From contig DATGEP010000234.1 of NCBI GenBank assembly GCA_035310125.1, positions 1-26,703 on the forward strand: a stretch of 26,703 nt of DNA. Direction: 5' to 3'. Positions 1 through 7,342 of the stretch are shown one piece after another; the first letter of the stretch is position 1, and each line of letters starts with the position of its first letter. The position numbers were made by a program, and so were the translations under genes. This stretch comes from DATGEP01 sp035310125 (GTDB lineage: Bacteria; Chloroflexota; Ktedonobacteria; Ktedonobacterales; JADMIN01). The notes beneath the pieces are model-generated. The model saw only the letters and a list, made by a program, of their open reading frames with translations, was not told where the DNA came from and did no database searches.

Positions 1-525
1 TCACAGCGCATGGATGCACGCTCCGGGAGATACGTTTCCCGGTTGCATTCCAGAGTCGCGCATGATTAAGATGATAGTTGAATGCTTTCCTGTCAACCGC
101 TACCACACACTGGAGTCGTATTTCGTGATTGGGGTAGCCACGCTCACTTGCTCGTTGCTTCGAGATGAGGCGGACTCACTTCATCACGAGAGCGGTGGCA
201 TCTATACAAACGCTCTTGTTTGGCATTATCGCATCTATCGGCGCGAAGGAATCTGGCTGTCTGGGAACGCGATCAAGCGTCTAGAAGACTCGCCAGGCGG
301 ATACACACCCCTTCATGCGTACAGCCGCGATGCCGTGTAGGAGGGATTTTGCGATCACCCGTCCTGGACGGGAAAGCGTAGCACTCTGGACATGGGGCAG
401 GTGGCTTGGTGGACATGTTCTGCCGAGAGACCGTCTGGCAGAACTGCCACGAAGTGTCATACCATGTTGGGTAATGCAGCCCGCGCGTAGCATACGCGAG
501 GCGGCTATGCAGAGGAGTAACAAGC
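1..525. other. Intergenic region or leader with no convincing gene
   Basis: I see no gene I can support here. One open frame (14-340, plus strand) resembles no family and lacks a ribosome site. The stretch is less GC-rich than the genes that follow. It holds an inverted repeat at 358-372 (CCCGTCC, one base, GGACGGG) and a cluster of overlapping inverted repeats at 418-449, both described separately. A lone TTGACA reads leftward at 91-96 but has no convincing -10 at a normal distance. The last part must contain the promoter or leader of the gene at 526. Confidence 0.5.
418..449 (+). promoter_or_regulatory. Overlapping, mutually exclusive inverted repeats upstream of the 526 gene
   Basis: TTCTGCC (418-424) can pair with GGCAGAA (437-443) across a 12-base loop. 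TGGCAG (436-441) can instead pair with CTGCCA (444-449) across two bases. The middle segment is shared, so only one hairpin can form at a time. The site lies 77-108 bases before the start codon at 526. It could be an attenuator-like RNA switch, a dyad bound by a regulator, or chance in GC-rich DNA. Confidence 0.25.
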
Positions 526-1326
526 ATGCAGCTTCGCTTTGAGCTGGGCGACTCCCAGGCGCCGCGCGGCCACGCGATCATATACGCGCACACCAGCGGC
601 AGCACCGGTGCGGTGCTGGCAACGTATTGTGTCGTCCTGCCGATACAGTTCTCGATTGGCAAGTATCTTCCGCCGCTCTTCGCCAGCCAGATTCCCCTGG
701 AAGGCTTGCGCGACGCCAACGCGATGAGCGTGGTGCCGATTCCGCCCATGCTCGAAGACGGCCCTGGTCTCACGGAGCTGCGCGCCATCGCCGAGCATCG
801 GGGCGATGATCTCTGCGATCTGGGGACCATCTTCATCAGCGACGAGGGGCAGCGTATGACCTATGCCGCCGAAGCATGCGCCCAGTACGCGCAGCTCTTC
901 GCCGAGTATTCGCGCCGCTGGCCCACTGTGACCGAAGCGGAGCCGGCGCAGGCCCCGCTCGATGAGCTGGATGTGGACGCCGTGATGGCGCAGGTGATGC
1001 CGGAGCGTGACCGGCTGGCGGAGCTGGCGCGCCTGATTGGTCAGGCGCGTTACGCCCTCGACGTGCGCGACACGCACCAGCTTGACGAGGTGAAGCAATC
1101 CATGCAGCGCATCACCCAATCGCTGCCAGGCAAGTATCGGGCCGACCAGCTCATGGAGGCGGCGCTGCGGACGGACGCCGCTGGCCCACGGCTGGCCGAG
1201 CTGTATTTGCAGCGTGCGTACAAGCTGCTCGACGAAGATTACGCCGGCATTCCGCCCATTGAAGAGAATATCCGTGCCCTGCGCGAGAATGAGCCATCGG
1301 GCGGCGAACGGTCGCCCAATGCGTAA
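526..1326 (+). CDS. Uncharacterised conserved-looking protein, first gene of a two-gene operon
   Basis: A 266-residue soluble protein that I cannot assign to a named family. The start is well supported: AGGAG sits at 513-517, eight bases before the ATG. The N-terminal third (about residues 1-115) looks like a mixed alpha/beta domain with the segments IIYAHTSGSTG, ATYCVVLPI and SIGKYLPP. From about residue 115 the protein becomes helical and rich in Ala, Glu and Arg, with possible coiled-coil character at 130-230, and it ends in a short polar tail. No signal peptide or membrane segment is visible. Its stop lies 27 bases before the next gene, so the two are probably cotranscribed. I vaguely recall similar hypothetical proteins in Ktedonobacteria but cannot confirm this. 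No function is proposed. Confidence 0.8.
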   Translation: MQLRFELGDSQAPRGHAIIYAHTSGSTGAVLATYCVVLPIQFSIGKYLPPLFASQIPLEGLRDANAMSVVPIPPMLEDGPGLTELRAIAEHRGDDLCDLGTIFISDEGQRMTYAAEACAQYAQLFAEYSRRWPTVTEAEPAQAPLDELDVDAVMAQVMPERDRLAELARLIGQARYALDVRDTHQLDEVKQSMQRITQSLPGKYRADQLMEAALRTDAAGPRLAELYLQRAYKLLDEDYAGIPPIEENIRALRENEPSGGERSPNA

Positions 1327-1353
1327 CGGTCCGAAAAGGAGCGCCACAAGTCT

Positions 1354-2823
1354 ATGGCGATGATAGTCAGCGCGAACATTACCGCATTGCTGGATGCCAT
1401 CTCGAACGCCGACGAGGAGCGTATTATCGCGGAAACGCTTCAGCTGCTCGGCCCGGAGAAAGTACCGCCGGCCAAAGTGACGGCGCGCGTTGGAATTCCC
1501 GCCGTGTGGGCAGGCGGCGAAGGACACCCCATCAGCTTGCTTTCAGTCGCTGGGCGTGTCGCGGAATGGATGCGCTCGATTCCCATCGGGCCGGAGCCGG
1601 AGTCCGAGCGTCGCCGTGCGCTGGCTCCCGCGCTGCCACTGATACAAGCTTTCGTGGCGGTCAGTGAGCAGGTTCGCAAAGGGTTGCCGGAGCCCCATCC
1701 CACGCTGCCGGACCCCATCGTCCCGGCGGATGTGAACCACGCGGGCGGCGCGCTTGGAGCGCTGCGCGAGGCTGTCTCGCGCCGCGACCTGGAGCGCACA
1801 CGGGCGATTCTGATGGGCTACTATGCCACTGGGACAGACTATCGTGCCGTACTTACCGCTATCTACGCCGCGCTGGATTTCCATTATCCAGACGGTGGAC
1901 ACCCGCTCTACTTCGCCGTCTCGGCCACACGTCTGCTCGATATGGCCGACTGGGGCGACCGCATGCCGGCGTATCTCTACTGGGTGACACCGCTGATGCT
2001 GGATGCGGCGCCCAATGCCGCGCCCGGAGACGCGGCGGCGGCATATGCGGCGGCAGCGGAGCATGATCTCGGCTGGCTGCGCAACCGCCTTTCGATTCCA
2101 AAGCCAGAGGCTGCCGGCTCTCGGTTCCAGCAGGCGCTGGTCGCGGGCGACGCAACGGCGGCTTGCGACGCGCTGCTCAAGGCGCTGCGCGACGGCGCGA
2201 CGCCGATGGATGCCGCTTCCGGAATGGCGCTGGCCGCCGCCGGACAAGTCAATGCCGTCCCCCAGGGCGACACCGACGCGCTCATGCGCGCGGCCCACGT
2301 GCTGCTTTACACGCACGCCGTCCATGTCGCGACACAGCACACGCAGAATCCGGAAATCTGGCCGCTGCTCTACACCGCGGCCTGTGCCGTCAATAGCGTG
2401 CGCGCGAGTGGTAGCGCGGCGGAATTGGAGCGCGGTGCCAGCAGTGTATCGTCCACGGCGGCGGGCGGCCTCATTCCCACGAGCATGCTGCGCAAGCTGG
2501 AGCAGCAATTGGAGGAGGGCGATACCGCCAGCGCGCTCGCGGGCGCGCGCCGCTACCTTCAGATGGGGCATCCGCCCCGTGCGCTGGCGGGGATCATTGG
2601 CAGCGCCGCCGCCACTCGCGATGTACAGCAGGGCCAGGCGCATACGCTCCATACCCTGCCGCTGGTGGCCGCTGCTGCCGAGGAATATCTGAATCTGCCG
2701 CGTGCGCTCGCGTCCGATGGGCAGAATGCGCTCCTCGTCGCCGCGATACGTCTCGCCAGCGAGCTCCAATCGGGTCACGCGCTGGCTGACCGCGTGCGCG
2801 CTGCCATAAGCGCGCGCCTGTAG
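1354..2823 (+). CDS. His-rich all-helical protein, possibly a stand-alone Rieske-associated helical domain
   Basis: A 489-residue soluble protein, almost entirely predicted helix and rich in Ala and Leu. AGGAG at 1337-1341 lies 12 bases before the ATG, and a second ATG follows at 1360. Histidines cluster in helices: the segment FHYPDGGHPLYF near residue 173, AHVLLYTHAVHVATQH near 315-330, and HTLHTLPL near 430. From memory, the pattern HxYxDxGHxL followed later by a T/A-H-x-L/F-x-x-x-H-A-V-H segment resembles a helical region found in some Rieske-type iron-sulphur proteins of Actinobacteria and Chloroflexota. No Rieske motif (CxH and CxxH) is present here. The histidines suggest metal or cofactor binding, but that is inference. 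It follows the 526 gene by 27 bases, so the two products may act together. Confidence 0.8.
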   Translation: MAMIVSANITALLDAISNADEERIIAETLQLLGPEKVPPAKVTARVGIPAVWAGGEGHPISLLSVAGRVAEWMRSIPIGPEPESERRRALAPALPLIQAFVAVSEQVRKGLPEPHPTLPDPIVPADVNHAGGALGALREAVSRRDLERTRAILMGYYATGTDYRAVLTAIYAALDFHYPDGGHPLYFAVSATRLLDMADWGDRMPAYLYWVTPLMLDAAPNAAPGDAAAAYAAAAEHDLGWLRNRLSIPKPEAAGSRFQQALVAGDATAACDALLKALRDGATPMDAASGMALAAAGQVNAVPQGDTDALMRAAHVLLYTHAVHVATQHTQNPEIWPLLYTAACAVNSVRASGSAAELERGASSVSSTAAGGLIPTSMLRKLEQQLEEGDTASALAGARRYLQMGHPPRALAGIIGSAAATRDVQQGQAHTLHTLPLVAAAAEEYLNLPRALASDGQNALLVAAIRLASELQSGHALADRVRAAISARL

Positions 2824-2957
2824 GGTTTACCCGAGTATCCCTTCATGTCCGCCGCCGGAAACCTGGCACATGTACCGGGTGCGAGCTTCGCGCGCGGTGT
2901 GGGGGAAGCGGCGGCGAGGCGCTATGGAACGGCGATGATGCGTTCCAATGTGACGCA

Positions 2958-2986
2958 TTGTTCCTGCCCGGCTGGCATGTTAGAAT
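2958..2986 (+). promoter_or_regulatory. Weak sigma70-like promoter candidate for the alpha/beta hydrolase
   Basis: TTGTTC (2958-2963) and TAGAAT (2981-2986) are separated by 17 bases. The -10 matches the consensus at five of six positions and the -35 at only three. A short dyad, CAATG-N5-CATTG (2946-2960), overlaps the -35. The position, about 100 bases before the start at 3091 and after the previous operon ends, suits a promoter for that gene. Confidence 0.35.
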
Positions 2987-3090
2987 GAGGGACACGCGGC
3001 TCAGCGCCGCGCATGTGGTCGCGCGCGCCAGTGCCACTGGCGACGGTGTGTGGCTGAATGCGCTGTCTGTGAAGAAGGGAGGGCCAGATT

Positions 3091-4020
3091 ATGGCGACGC
3101 AGATCACGTACCGACCGGATCATGCCGGCGACTGGGGCGAGCCAGCGCCAGCCACCGGAGGGAGGTACGACACCGGCACGCTCACCCTGCCCGACGGCGT
3201 CCCTCTCTTCTTTCGCACCTGGCTGGCTCCCGACACGCAAGCGCCTGTGCTATATATCCTGCACGGCCTGGGCGCGCACACCGGCTGGTTCATTGATATG
3301 GGAAACGCGCTGAACGCGCGCGGATTGTCTGTCTACGCGGACGACCACCGTGGCTTCGGGCGCTCAGGTGGGCCGCGCGGGCACGTGCGACGGGGTGGCG
3401 TCTACCTCGACGATGCAGAGCGGGTGGTGGACGAGATTCAGAAGCGCCACCCGGGCGCGCCGGTCTTCGTGCTCGGCCACAGCATGGGCGGCATCTTCGC
3501 GGTGCATCTGGCTGCGAATGACGCGGCGAGCGGGCGCAACCGGCTGGCGGGGCTGATCTTGCTGAATCCCTGGATCCGCGATACCGCGAACGTTTCGCCG
3601 CGTGAGCTAGCAGGTATTCTCGCGGGCGGCGCGCTCGGTTTGGAGCAGCCGCGCCGTATGGCCGAAGGACCGGAATTCATGACAACCAATCCCCAGGCGG
3701 ATCAGATGGTCAAAGCTGATACCTACTGGGTGCGGTCCGAAAGCGCGTCTTTCCTGTTCCAAATCACCTTGCTGCGCACCGCCGTGAAGAAGAAAGCGCG
3801 GCGTGTGCGTGTTCCCGCGCTTGTCTTGCAGAGCGGTCAGGATCGTTCCGTCGTGCCGGAGGCTTCCCGTGCGTGTTACGAGTGGCTGGCCGCCACCGAC
3901 AAGACATGGAAGACGTACCCAGAATACGCCCACGATGCCGAGTTCGAGGGGGATCGCTCCGCGATGGATGACGACATCGCGGACTGGATTCTGCGACACA
4001 GCACGCGCGGCTCACGCTGA
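3091..4020 (+). CDS. Alpha/beta hydrolase, monoacylglycerol lipase / lysophospholipase type
   Basis: A 309-residue serine hydrolase of the family that contains monoglyceride lipase and PldB-type lysophospholipases. The oxyanion-hole segment LHGLGAH is at about 58-63. The segment YADDHRGFGRSGGPRGHV (82-99) is typical of the MAGL group, and the nucleophile elbow GHSMGG (129-134) puts Ser131 as nucleophile. Asp251 (QSGQDRSV) and His281 (EYAHDAEFE) complete the triad, and a lid region lies at about 160-225. No signal peptide is seen, so the protein is probably cytoplasmic and acts on glycerolipids or related esters. The substrate cannot be read from sequence. The start is set by AGGGAGGG at 3076-3083, seven bases before the ATG. 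The gene appears to be transcribed alone, with 65 bases to the next gene. Confidence 0.93.
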   Translation: MATQITYRPDHAGDWGEPAPATGGRYDTGTLTLPDGVPLFFRTWLAPDTQAPVLYILHGLGAHTGWFIDMGNALNARGLSVYADDHRGFGRSGGPRGHVRRGGVYLDDAERVVDEIQKRHPGAPVFVLGHSMGGIFAVHLAANDAASGRNRLAGLILLNPWIRDTANVSPRELAGILAGGALGLEQPRRMAEGPEFMTTNPQADQMVKADTYWVRSESASFLFQITLLRTAVKKKARRVRVPALVLQSGQDRSVVPEASRACYEWLAATDKTWKTYPEYAHDAEFEGDRSAMDDDIADWILRHSTRGSR

Positions 4021-4085
4021 AGCGCTGCCAGCCTGGTACGGCCAACGCGCGCGCGATCGAACATCCCTACAGAGAAGTGTACTGA

Positions 4086-5855
4086 ATGCTTGAGACAATC
4101 CTTGCCCTGGCCCGCATCTTCCGTGAGCAGGGTTTCGAGTTATTTATGGTTGGTGGCACGGTGCGTGATCTGCTGCTGCAGCGCGATACCCCACCAGATA
4201 CCGATCTAGCGACCAACGCCCGGCCAGACCACATCAAGCGTCTGGTGCAGGCCACGAATCCCGCTGCTCTCATCTCCGTTGGCGAGCAATTCGGCACCAT
4301 CCGGCTGCATTACTGGCGTGAGGAGCCACTCACGGACGAGACGCGGCCACATGGGCCGGAGCCGGTCGCCGTGGTGGCGAGCGCCTCGCCGGACGTGGAT
4401 ATCGTCGAGATTACCACGTATCGGAGCGACCGCTATGATCCCGAATCGCGCAAACCGGAGGTTACGTTTGGTGATACGCTCGCGGGCGATCTTCTGCGCC
4501 GCGACTTCACCATCAACGCGATGGCGCGCGACCCGCTCACCGGCGAGATTATTGATCCCTATGGCGGGCGAGCGGACCTGGAGCGCAAGCTGATTCGGGC
4601 CGTTGGCGGCGATCCTGAGCGGCGGTTCGATGAGGACCCGCTACGGATGCTGCGCGCCGCTCGCTTCGCCGCGCAATTCAGTTTTAGCATCGAGCCAGCT
4701 ACGGCAGCCGCTATCGTTCGGCAGGCGGCAACGCTGCAAAAGATCAGTCGCGAGCGTATCCGCGATGAGTTCACCAAGCTGCTTACGACGCCGAATCCCG
4801 CGGTTGGCCTGCGCCTGCTCGTGGATTTTGGACTCATGCCGTTCATCGTCCCGGAGGTGCTGGAGCTGCGCGGCGTCAATCAACAGCCAGCCGGCCACTC
4901 GAAGGATGTGTATGAGCATGTGCTGCGCGTTGTCGAGCGGACGCCCCGCCGCGCTGCCACGCGCTGGGCCGGGTTGCTCCACGACATCGCCAAACCGCGC
5001 ACACGCACGGTCGAGGATGGGCATGTGCATTTCTATGGGCACGAAGATGTCGGCGCGGGCATGGCGAAGGATATCCTGCGGCGACTCAAGTTCGATAGAC
5101 TCTTCATCGAATTCGTCTCGCGGCTCGTACGTATGCACATGCGCGCCAATGCCTACATGCCCGACTGGACGGATGGCGCCGTGCGCCGCCTCATGTTGGA
5201 GGCTGGCGACGCGCTCCCGGCGCTGCTCGATCTCTCGCGCGCGGATATCACGAGCTACCGGCCGGATAAAGTGTCGCGGGCCGTGGCGCGCGTCAACGAG
5301 CTCGAAGCTCGCTGCCAGTGGCTCCGGGAGGAGGCTGAGCGCGTCCCACTCAAGAGTCCGCTAGACGGCAACGACCTGATGGAGATCTTCGACCGCGGGC
5401 CGGGCGCCTGGTTGCGACCCGTGAAGGACCACTTGCTGGGGCTGGTTATTGACGGCATGCTCTCCCCAGACGACCGTGTGGGCGCCGAGGCAGAGGCACG
5501 GGCGTATCTTGAGCGCGTGGAGGCGCCTGATGCCGGCAAAGTCTTAGATGAGGCCCCGCCGCCACCCAGCGGACCGGCGCGACTGGCATCCCCGACTGAA
5601 ACAGCGCTGCCCGCGCGCGCGTCGGGGAGCAAACGCGAGGCGCGCGCCGCTACGCGGCGTCGCTCCAGAACCGCGCTGCCTGGGGACGTAGCTACTCAGG
5701 ATCGCACGCTTGCCCAGACGCTGCGCGCCGCCCAGTCGCGCAGCTCGAACCATCGCGCCGCCGCACGTAACACTGCATCTCCGGCAGAATCGGCAACCGA
5801 TGCCAGGGAGCCAGCCGCGCCAGAGCACACTTCCCACCAAGCGGGCGGCAAATAA
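4086..5855 (+). CDS. cca: CCA tRNA nucleotidyltransferase with HD domain and long disordered tail
   Basis: A class II nucleotidyltransferase that adds or repairs the 3' CCA end of tRNAs. The head domain has GGTVRD (23-28) and the catalytic DxD pair Asp38/Asp40. RRDFTINAMA (138-147) and the segment ending EDPLRMLRAARFAAQ (183-197) form the nucleotide-selecting and neck elements, and ERIRDEFTKLL follows at 223-233. An HD domain starts at LLHDIAKP (297-304), with a further His at GHED (318-321), as in bacterial enzymes with 2'3'-cyclic phosphatase or phosphatase activity. The last 100 residues (about 490-589) are Pro-, Ala-, Arg- and Ser-rich and look disordered, which I do not recall for the family. 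Poly(A) polymerase I is the alternative reading, but the HD domain favours CCA addition. The start context (AGAGAAG) is weak. Confidence 0.93.
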   Translation: MLETILALARIFREQGFELFMVGGTVRDLLLQRDTPPDTDLATNARPDHIKRLVQATNPAALISVGEQFGTIRLHYWREEPLTDETRPHGPEPVAVVASASPDVDIVEITTYRSDRYDPESRKPEVTFGDTLAGDLLRRDFTINAMARDPLTGEIIDPYGGRADLERKLIRAVGGDPERRFDEDPLRMLRAARFAAQFSFSIEPATAAAIVRQAATLQKISRERIRDEFTKLLTTPNPAVGLRLLVDFGLMPFIVPEVLELRGVNQQPAGHSKDVYEHVLRVVERTPRRAATRWAGLLHDIAKPRTRTVEDGHVHFYGHEDVGAGMAKDILRRLKFDRLFIEFVSRLVRMHMRANAYMPDWTDGAVRRLMLEAGDALPALLDLSRADITSYRPDKVSRAVARVNELEARCQWLREEAERVPLKSPLDGNDLMEIFDRGPGAWLRPVKDHLLGLVIDGMLSPDDRVGAEAEARAYLERVEAPDAGKVLDEAPPPPSGPARLASPTETALPARASGSKREARAATRRRSRTALPGDVATQDRTLAQTLRAAQSRSSNHRAAARNTASPAESATDAREPAAPEHTSHQAGGK

Positions 5856-5872
5856 TCTGGCAGGAGATTTCC

Positions 5873-6592
5873 GTGGCGTTCTTCTCCGCGATATCGGGCA
5901 CGCTGCTCAATGCGCTCGCCGTTCTGATCGGCGGCATCCTGGGCACCCTTCTCGGCGACCGGCTCCCAGCGCGCATCCACGAAAGCCTCTTTGGTGTTCT
6001 GGGGCTATTCACCGTGCTGATTGGTTTGCTCGATGCCATCACGACAAAGAATCCACTCATCCTGCTCGGCGCGTTGCTGCTCGGCACGCTGCTGGGCGAG
6101 GTGAGTAACATCGAAGGCGGCCTCATCCGCCTGGGTGACCGCATCCAAAAGGCGCTGGCCCGCGAAGGATCCACCGTGAGCGAAGCGTTCGTCACCTCCA
6201 GTCTGGTCTTCTGCGTCGGACCCCTCTCTATCCTCGGCGCCCTCGACAACGGCCTCAACGGCGACATCACGAAGCTGGTGATCAAGGCGACGCTGGATGG
6301 CTTTGCCGCGCTGGCCTTTAGCGCGGCCCTGGGGTGGGGCGTGCTGCTCTCCATCGGCGTCATTCTGGTCTACCAGGGTATAATCAGTCTCAGCGCCCAT
6401 GCCATCGCGCCGCTGCTGCACGCCAATCCCCAGACGATCACCGAGCTGACCGCCGTGGGCGGTCTGATTCTCGTCGCCATTGGACTCAAGCTGCTCAAGA
6501 TTCGCGACCTACGGGCGGGCAATATGCTGCCAGCGCTCGCGCTCGCGCCGGTACTGGTGGCGGTGCTCACCCTGCTACCACGCATTCCATAA
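5873..6592 (+). CDS. DUF554 family integral membrane protein
   Basis: A 239-residue polytopic membrane protein of the DUF554 family (YdfK/YqgA-like). Hydrophobic segments fall at about 6-28, 38-56, 60-78, 100-125, 140-165, 168-190 and 215-237. Family features visible are the N-terminal GTLLNALAVLIGGILGTLLG, the short SLVFCVGPLSILGALDNGL motif before the central helices, and the conserved VGGLILVAIGL near the end. The molecular role of the family is unknown; transport has been suggested. The start is GTG, with AGGAG at 5862-5866 six bases upstream. It begins 17 bases after the cca stop, so it is probably cotranscribed with cca. Confidence 0.9.
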   Translation: MAFFSAISGTLLNALAVLIGGILGTLLGDRLPARIHESLFGVLGLFTVLIGLLDAITTKNPLILLGALLLGTLLGEVSNIEGGLIRLGDRIQKALAREGSTVSEAFVTSSLVFCVGPLSILGALDNGLNGDITKLVIKATLDGFAALAFSAALGWGVLLSIGVILVYQGIISLSAHAIAPLLHANPQTITELTAVGGLILVAIGLKLLKIRDLRAGNMLPALALAPVLVAVLTLLPRIP

Positions 6593-6622
6593 TGGTGACC
6601 TCGTACATGAAAGGAGAGCGGA

Positions 6623-7258
6623 ATGGCGGACTCGTGGATAGATGTTTCAGTGCCGCTGCATGATGGGATGGTTCACTGGCCGGATAATCCGCCGGTCAGC
6701 ATCGAGCGCGCGCTGTCAATGGATCGTGGCGACCTCTGCAATGTCTCGAAGATGTCGCTGGGTGTTCATACCGGCACGCACATGGATGCGCCCGTCCACT
6801 GGATTCCCGGCGGTAAGGGCATAGACGAGATGCCGCTGGATGCGGTCATAGGTCCCGCGCGCGTGATCGCCATTCAAGACAGCGTCTCCATCAAGCCGGA
6901 CGAGCTGAAGGCGTACAACATCCAGCGCGGGGAGCGCGTGCTGTTCAAAACGCGCAACTCCGGGCGCTGCTGGTCCTCGGATGCCTTCGTCGAAGATTTC
7001 GTCTTCGTGGCGCACGAAGCGGCGCGGTATCTCGCCGCGCTCGGGGCGCGCACTATCGGCGTGGATTATCTCTCGGTCGGCGGATACAAACTAGATGGGG
7101 CGGAAACACATCGCGCGCTGCTGGATGCTGGCATCTGGATCATCGAGGGGCTGAATCTCTCACCGGTGGCGCCCGGCATGTACGATTTGATCTGCCTGCC
7201 GCTCCGGCTGGCCGGCGCGGATGGCGCTCCCGCGCGCGCGCTCTTGCGCCCGCTGTAA
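6623..7258 (+). CDS. Cyclase-family metal-dependent hydrolase (kynurenine formamidase-like)
   Basis: A 211-residue protein of the cyclase superfamily, which includes bacterial kynurenine formamidase (KynB) and isatin hydrolase. The signature HTGTHMDAPVHW (49-60) supplies the metal ligands His49, His53 and Asp55, with His59 as likely catalytic or ligand residue. The N-terminal IDVSVPLHDGMVHWPD and the later GVDYLSV and GLNLSPVAPGMYDLICLPLRL segments are also characteristic. The start is set by an AGGAG at about 6612-6616, six bases before the ATG. KynB cleaves N-formylkynurenine, but family members differ in substrate and no tryptophan-degradation partner is nearby. The class V aminotransferase 6 kb away is kynureninase-like only in general fold. 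The specific activity is unresolved. Confidence 0.92.
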   Translation: MADSWIDVSVPLHDGMVHWPDNPPVSIERALSMDRGDLCNVSKMSLGVHTGTHMDAPVHWIPGGKGIDEMPLDAVIGPARVIAIQDSVSIKPDELKAYNIQRGERVLFKTRNSGRCWSSDAFVEDFVFVAHEAARYLAALGARTIGVDYLSVGGYKLDGAETHRALLDAGIWIIEGLNLSPVAPGMYDLICLPLRLAGADGAPARALLRPL

Positions 7259-7266
7259 TCCGCAAA

Positions 7267-7291
7267 GCTGACAGTTTCGGGGTTCGTCAGC
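7267..7291 (+). terminator. Stem-loop just after the cyclase gene
   Basis: GCTGAC (7267-7272) and GTCAGC (7286-7291) are perfect inverted arms with a 13-base loop, starting nine bases after the cyclase stop codon. There is no following T-run, so intrinsic termination is uncertain. The position before a gene that seems to start afresh is the main support. Confidence 0.3.
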
Positions 7292-7342
7292 GCCGCGCTA
7301 CGATGGGAGCGGGAGACGCGCCCTCTCTACAAGCAAGAGCGG

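Noticed and set aside
14..340. Plus-strand open frame of 108 codons at the window start
   Set aside because: It has no ribosome site, resembles no family, and its composition is not that of the neighbouring genes.
505..1527. Long minus-strand frame of 340 codons across the 526 and 1354 genes
   Set aside because: It is the antisense shadow of two better-supported genes, is rich in Arg and His with no domain, and has no ribosome site.
1543..2778. Minus-strand frame of 411 codons
   Set aside because: It is an Arg-rich shadow of the His-rich helical protein gene.
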